Positions 60,029-64,000 of a stretch of DNA of 64,000 bases are shown here, piece by piece. The stretch spans positions 6,631,001 to 6,695,000 of the forward strand of contig NC_079888.1 of NCBI RefSeq assembly GCF_029227915.1, read 5' to 3'. Source of the DNA: Hydractinia symbiolongicarpus (lineage: Eukaryota; Cnidaria; Hydrozoa; Anthoathecata; Hydractiniidae). Made by a program: the position numbers and the translations under genes. Position 1 is the stretch's first letter. The number at the start of each line of letters is the position of its first letter. The notes below the pieces were generated by a model. The model did not search any database, was not told the DNA's origin, and saw only the letters and a list, made by a program, of their open reading frames with translations.

Positions 60029-63000
60029 TTACTTTGCTTTCTTACAATCTGGACTTTCACCATCCCCAGAGCTAGATTTACTACCAGTATCTTTATCTTT
60101 GCGATGCTTTCTCTTCCAACAATCAGGATTGACCTTCATTCGCTCATCTGCCATTTCTTTTGCCATGCGTGAAAAATCTTCTCGTTTTTCTTCACATAAT
60201 TCCCTCCATCTTTCACCAAGTAATTTGCTTATCGCTCTGAAATTATGAAAAATTGTTGTCAACAAAAAGCTGAAACAAAACATTTCTGCAATTGTAGGGC
60301 CCTGGGAAGATTCTTTTTCACGTGAAGAATGCATGTGTTTGCTTTCTATGCTGTGTGTGAATTTTTTCTGACAAATAAAACTTTGTCAGGTTAAAGGAGT
60401 TTTTTTTACTGTTTTTTTGCAAAATAAACGCATCTGATTTTCTTTCTCCATATAATTCATAAACAAATTTCACCAAAAAATGATTCTGTTTGCAAAATGT
60501 GCACATATTAGATGAAGCTTAAATGTCAAAATTTAAATTGCATTATAAAAATAACAGAAAATATTCTAACAAATTAACAAAGAGCAAAAACAAAAATAAA
60601 ATCAAAATGCAAGTTAATTTTCTAGCAAACTCTATCTTTAAATGTAAATACAAAATGCATAAAAAGCAAAACACATAGCACATTGCAGATTCCATCACTT
60701 CATACCAAACAAAAGAATACTATTTCCAACCCCCCCAAAAAAAAGTTGATAACAATAAGATGTGCTACCTGTTATCTTTCCCTGGATAGACTTTGGTCAA
60801 TTCTACTCTCATTGATTTAGCAAATAGCATAAAACCATTCATTGGTCGACGGTCTTTTTCATTACCCAATAATGGTTTTCGCCTCTTCTTTCGAGGAGCA
60901 ACACATTTTTTAGAAACATCCTCACTCATCAACGAATCATTGGGTGGTAGTAGGTTATTACTTGCTGCCTTCACCTCTTCCATGGACATTGCTCGATTTT
61001 TCATGGCTTCTGAAATTGATTTTAATTCATTTACCAACTTTTCCTGACTTGTAGGTTGTTTTGATGATTTGCTTACATCTGTTGATTTGGCTGAATATGT
61101 GAGTGTTATTGTTTCTTGTGTTTTGGGTGGAGATGATGAAGATGTTGTCTCTTTTAAAACTGGGGATAATTTAGGAGGTGAGAATTTGCAAGGAGATTCC
61201 GGTATTTTCTAATCATAATAAAAAACCTTGATAACTCTACATTTAAATGTTACAGGTAGTCACTTAAAAAAAGACAATATATTTTACCCTGGCTTGTGAA
61301 AATTTTGAGGTATCTTGCACACTAAATGTAAACCTGGAAGAGAAATACAAACTTGTTAACCTTTAAAAAAGAGAAGTGTAACTTAAGATTTTTAACCACA
61401 TACAGCACAACCAGAAGAATGCTAATACATAGTTAAAGCAACGCATGTTATGTTTTTTAACTAAAGTCAAAGAATACTTACACTTGTGGCCCTTTCGCAG
61501 ATGTAAGAGCTGGTGAATTCCCAGTTATTTGATTCATCTTACTCACTGGGGCCTGAACAACCGTGTCATTAACATTCAATGCACGAAAAGGAATTCCATA
61601 ACGAGCCATAGCTTCAGTTGGATTGGACGCAGACCAACCCTTTTGACGTGTGTAGAAGGGATGGTCGATAGGACACTTGGCTACCAAACGTTGGGTACCT
61701 GGTATAATCTGCTCAAAAGTCAATTCAATCATTTCCTAAAAATATGTATCATCTTTATACAATAAATTTTGTGCTACATTTCAGATGTTTAAAATTTTAG
61801 GACAGTCATAGTGATTCAAAGGAAATGATATAAATTGTCAACGACATTTACTGACTGCATAAATAAAATAGAATACAAAAAAAGTGAATAATGTGTTCAA
61901 ACACAGTGTGAATAGGGAAAACAGAAATTTTTTTAGTTAAACCAGCCCTTAAAATTTGCATCGGCATTCGGCACTGCCAACGTATTTGCCGACGAAAAAC
62001 ACAAAGATAGCGTAGTTGCGTTGGCAAAGTGAAATTTAAAAAAAAAGACAATTGTGTTATTGTTTGACCTACTTCCACTCATTGCGACTAAAAAAAAATT
62101 CCACTCGATTTTCAGTAAGTTGGGCCATTCGATTTGCAATAATAATTAAAAAAGTTGTATATCGTAGTAAAAAGAAGTCCAGAAGTTCATTCTCCCACAC
62201 AGCAGGCAATAAGTCAGTCCTGCCGCGGTTTTGTGAGGAAAGACGCTCTGCGAAGAGTCTAATATTTGAGTCTTCTGTTTCATGTTAAACTGTGCCTGTG
62301 ATATTTTTAAAGCATGTCACTGGCGACTTCTGTAAAATACAATGTGATGATGCCCCAACCTAATGAGTTCAACTTGAAACATTAAAAGCCAGTTGATAGT
62401 GAACTATTAACTTAGCGAAGTTCACCATCAGGAAGGTATGTCAAAGGGACTTGTACTCCATGTCCATTTGTCATCATCTTAGGACATCAATACATCGAAT
62501 TATAAGAAGTCTGGCCCCCATACAAGGTGATTGGTAAAAGTTTTTGCTAACTAAAAAATTTCAGTACAAAAAAATATTGCTGAGGCAAATCAGTTAAAAT
62601 GTATCTCACCTCGTCGGTTTTATTGCTGACGTAAAAAATTCTAATTATAAGGGCTATAGTTTCACTAATAAAAATAATATATAATTAATTTTACCCAAAA
62701 CATGTATACCCACAAAGCAAACAAAGTTGTGTTGACTACATACCCGTGCAGAATTTATGCTAGGCTTTTCTCTGATTTCAACAATTTTCATTCCACTAGT
62801 GTAGAAGTTCATATCATCACGACGACGGCCACCAGGTGTTGTACAAAATGCAGCAACATCTTCAGTAGTCATGAACTCCTTGTCATCTTGCTCAAACTTG
62901 ACAGAACAACCTAAATACAGTTAAAATACAGATTAGAAATGATAAGACTAGGTAACCCTGAAACATATGGATAAGTTCCTTTCTCAGCCTTAAAATTAAG

Positions 63001-63986
63001 TTGTTTGTAGTATAAGTATAGGTTTAGTAGAAAGATTTTCCTCAAAAAAAAGAGCAATGGTTACAATTTTAAAATCAATAAAATAATATCAATATTTATA
63101 GGTAAAACTTCATAGAAATAACCAGTGTCTATTTAAGACAGCAGTAGAATCAATTTCTACCATGAATTCAAAAATACAGCATTGTACTCAAGTGTTGCGT
63201 ATTCAAATCTTACCTCTTAAGAAACATAACCAAACAGGAGTGGGCCACATTTGTGTTGGCCAAAAAGATGGCGTTTGTATATTGTCAAGAAATGGTGAAG
63301 GAGGTAGAGAGTTGGAAGAAGTGATGATTGAGTCTGAATGTGAGGTGTCTGCATTCGAACGTGATATTGTTGGTGTTAAAAGAAACTAAAACACGAAAAA
63401 ATAATGTGTATGATAAAAGTTTGTTGTTCAACAAAATCATTATAAAAAACATACAAATTTTGTAAATAAACAATTACTCACTGTTTTATCAGGAAAAGCA
63501 TATCTTGAAGGACTTTTTAATGTCCAGTCATGACTGGAATCTGGCAAAAGACTTGGTGTTAGTGACAATGGCAAGGGGCTATGCCGAAAAGGACTTCTTG
63601 GACTAGTAGCTATTTCTGCTAAGTGGCGCAATCTGCTTGTTGGATCCAACTTACTCAAATCTTTGGGTTTAATCTCATTTTCCATAGGAGTTGGGTTGAT
63701 AACCAAAACTGGTGGAATGGACTTGGATCTAGATGTTCTGCGACTTAGTAATGGCTTTGATTCTTGATGCGTGTTGCTATCGTTGCTTGAAACTAAAAAG
63801 AATGATAGAGTGAATGGTGGTAAAGAACCACTCTAATAACACCTTTAACAAAAAAACACTCTACGAAAACATGTTGTACTTAAGTAAATATAAAATGATA
63901 ACAGACATCAAAAAAATATAAACTAATACCTGACATTGCCTCCTTTGATACAGTGCAAGCTAAATCTATTTCTTCTTTCTTCACAG
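60029..63986 (-). CDS. HBP1: HBP1-like HMG-box/AXH transcription factor, 5' end outside the window
   Basis: Exons: 63930-63986, 63482-63792, 63214-63385, 62744-62910, 61482-61735, 61288-61333, 60769-61208, 60029-60236; all phases agree, giving about 551 residues in the window. A Ser/Pro-rich region with SRLRHLAEIATSPRSPF leads to the AXH domain. The AXH domain runs from WPTPVWLCFLRG to CPIDHPFYTRQKGWS and YGIPFRALNVND. Then come a Ser/Thr/Lys linker with KKCVAPRKKRRKP, and an HMG box RRPMNGFMLFAKSMRVELTK ending NPDCWKRK. AXH plus a C-terminal HMG box is the HBP1 hallmark. The family acts in the nucleus as a sequence-specific repressor of proliferation genes. An intron splits the HMG box after PGKDNR. 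The upstream exons lie beyond 63986. Confidence 0.92.
61736..62743 (-). other. intron of the HBP1-like gene (about 1.0 kb)
   Basis: No gene is supported. Short frames on both strands lack splice context. A cgaagag/gcgaagttc-containing patch near 62220-62420 is less AT-rich but unassigned. Confidence 0.6.
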
Positions 63987-64000
63987 CTGTGGAAGATAAA

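Overview
The window is AT-rich, intron-dense animal nuclear DNA. Introns are GT-AG and mostly 100-1000 bp. The presence of an HBP1-type HMG-box/AXH gene points to a metazoan. The compact introns and AT bias would fit an early-branching animal such as a cnidarian, but that placement is inference. Both genes I can support lie on the minus strand. No convincing plus-strand gene, full-length transposon or CRISPR array was found.

Positions 2216-55514 (minus) hold one giant gene. I joined 87 exons by hand, from the start codon at 55512-55514 to the stop at 2216-2218. The reading frame stays open across all 86 junctions and gives about 27.2 kb of coding sequence and about 9,070 residues. From the N-terminus the protein has: (1) three tandem modules of about 780 residues, each with seven cupredoxin-like beta domains followed by a chitobiase/hexosaminidase C-terminal-like (CHB_HEX_C / Fn3-associated) domain; (2) long acidic low-complexity linkers of about 1,300 and 970 residues after modules 2 and 3; (3) two fibronectin type III (FN3) domains; (4) one 5.8-kb exon coding about 1,919 residues of charged coiled coil with 30-bp and 180-bp internal repeats; (5) about 14 more FN3 domains with a short coiled coil near the end; (6) a thioredoxin-like domain with a CxxS active-site variant; (7) a Ser/Lys-rich tail. 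I see no signal peptide or membrane segment, so it is probably an intracellular scaffold. I do not recognise a named family for the whole architecture, and it is the best candidate here for an undescribed system.

Positions 55539-59700 are intergenic. Positions 60029-63986 (minus) carry the 3' part of an HBP1-like transcription factor, which continues past the right edge. Its exons are in frame and show an AXH domain and an HMG box.

Non-coding structure worth noting: tRNA-derived SINE heads in introns, a dispersed MITE-like element, several minisatellites, a 128-bp intronic tandem array, and a 24-bp minisatellite that copies a functional 5' splice site seven times. Module 2 of the giant gene has lost about ten introns that its paralogous modules retain wholly or partly.
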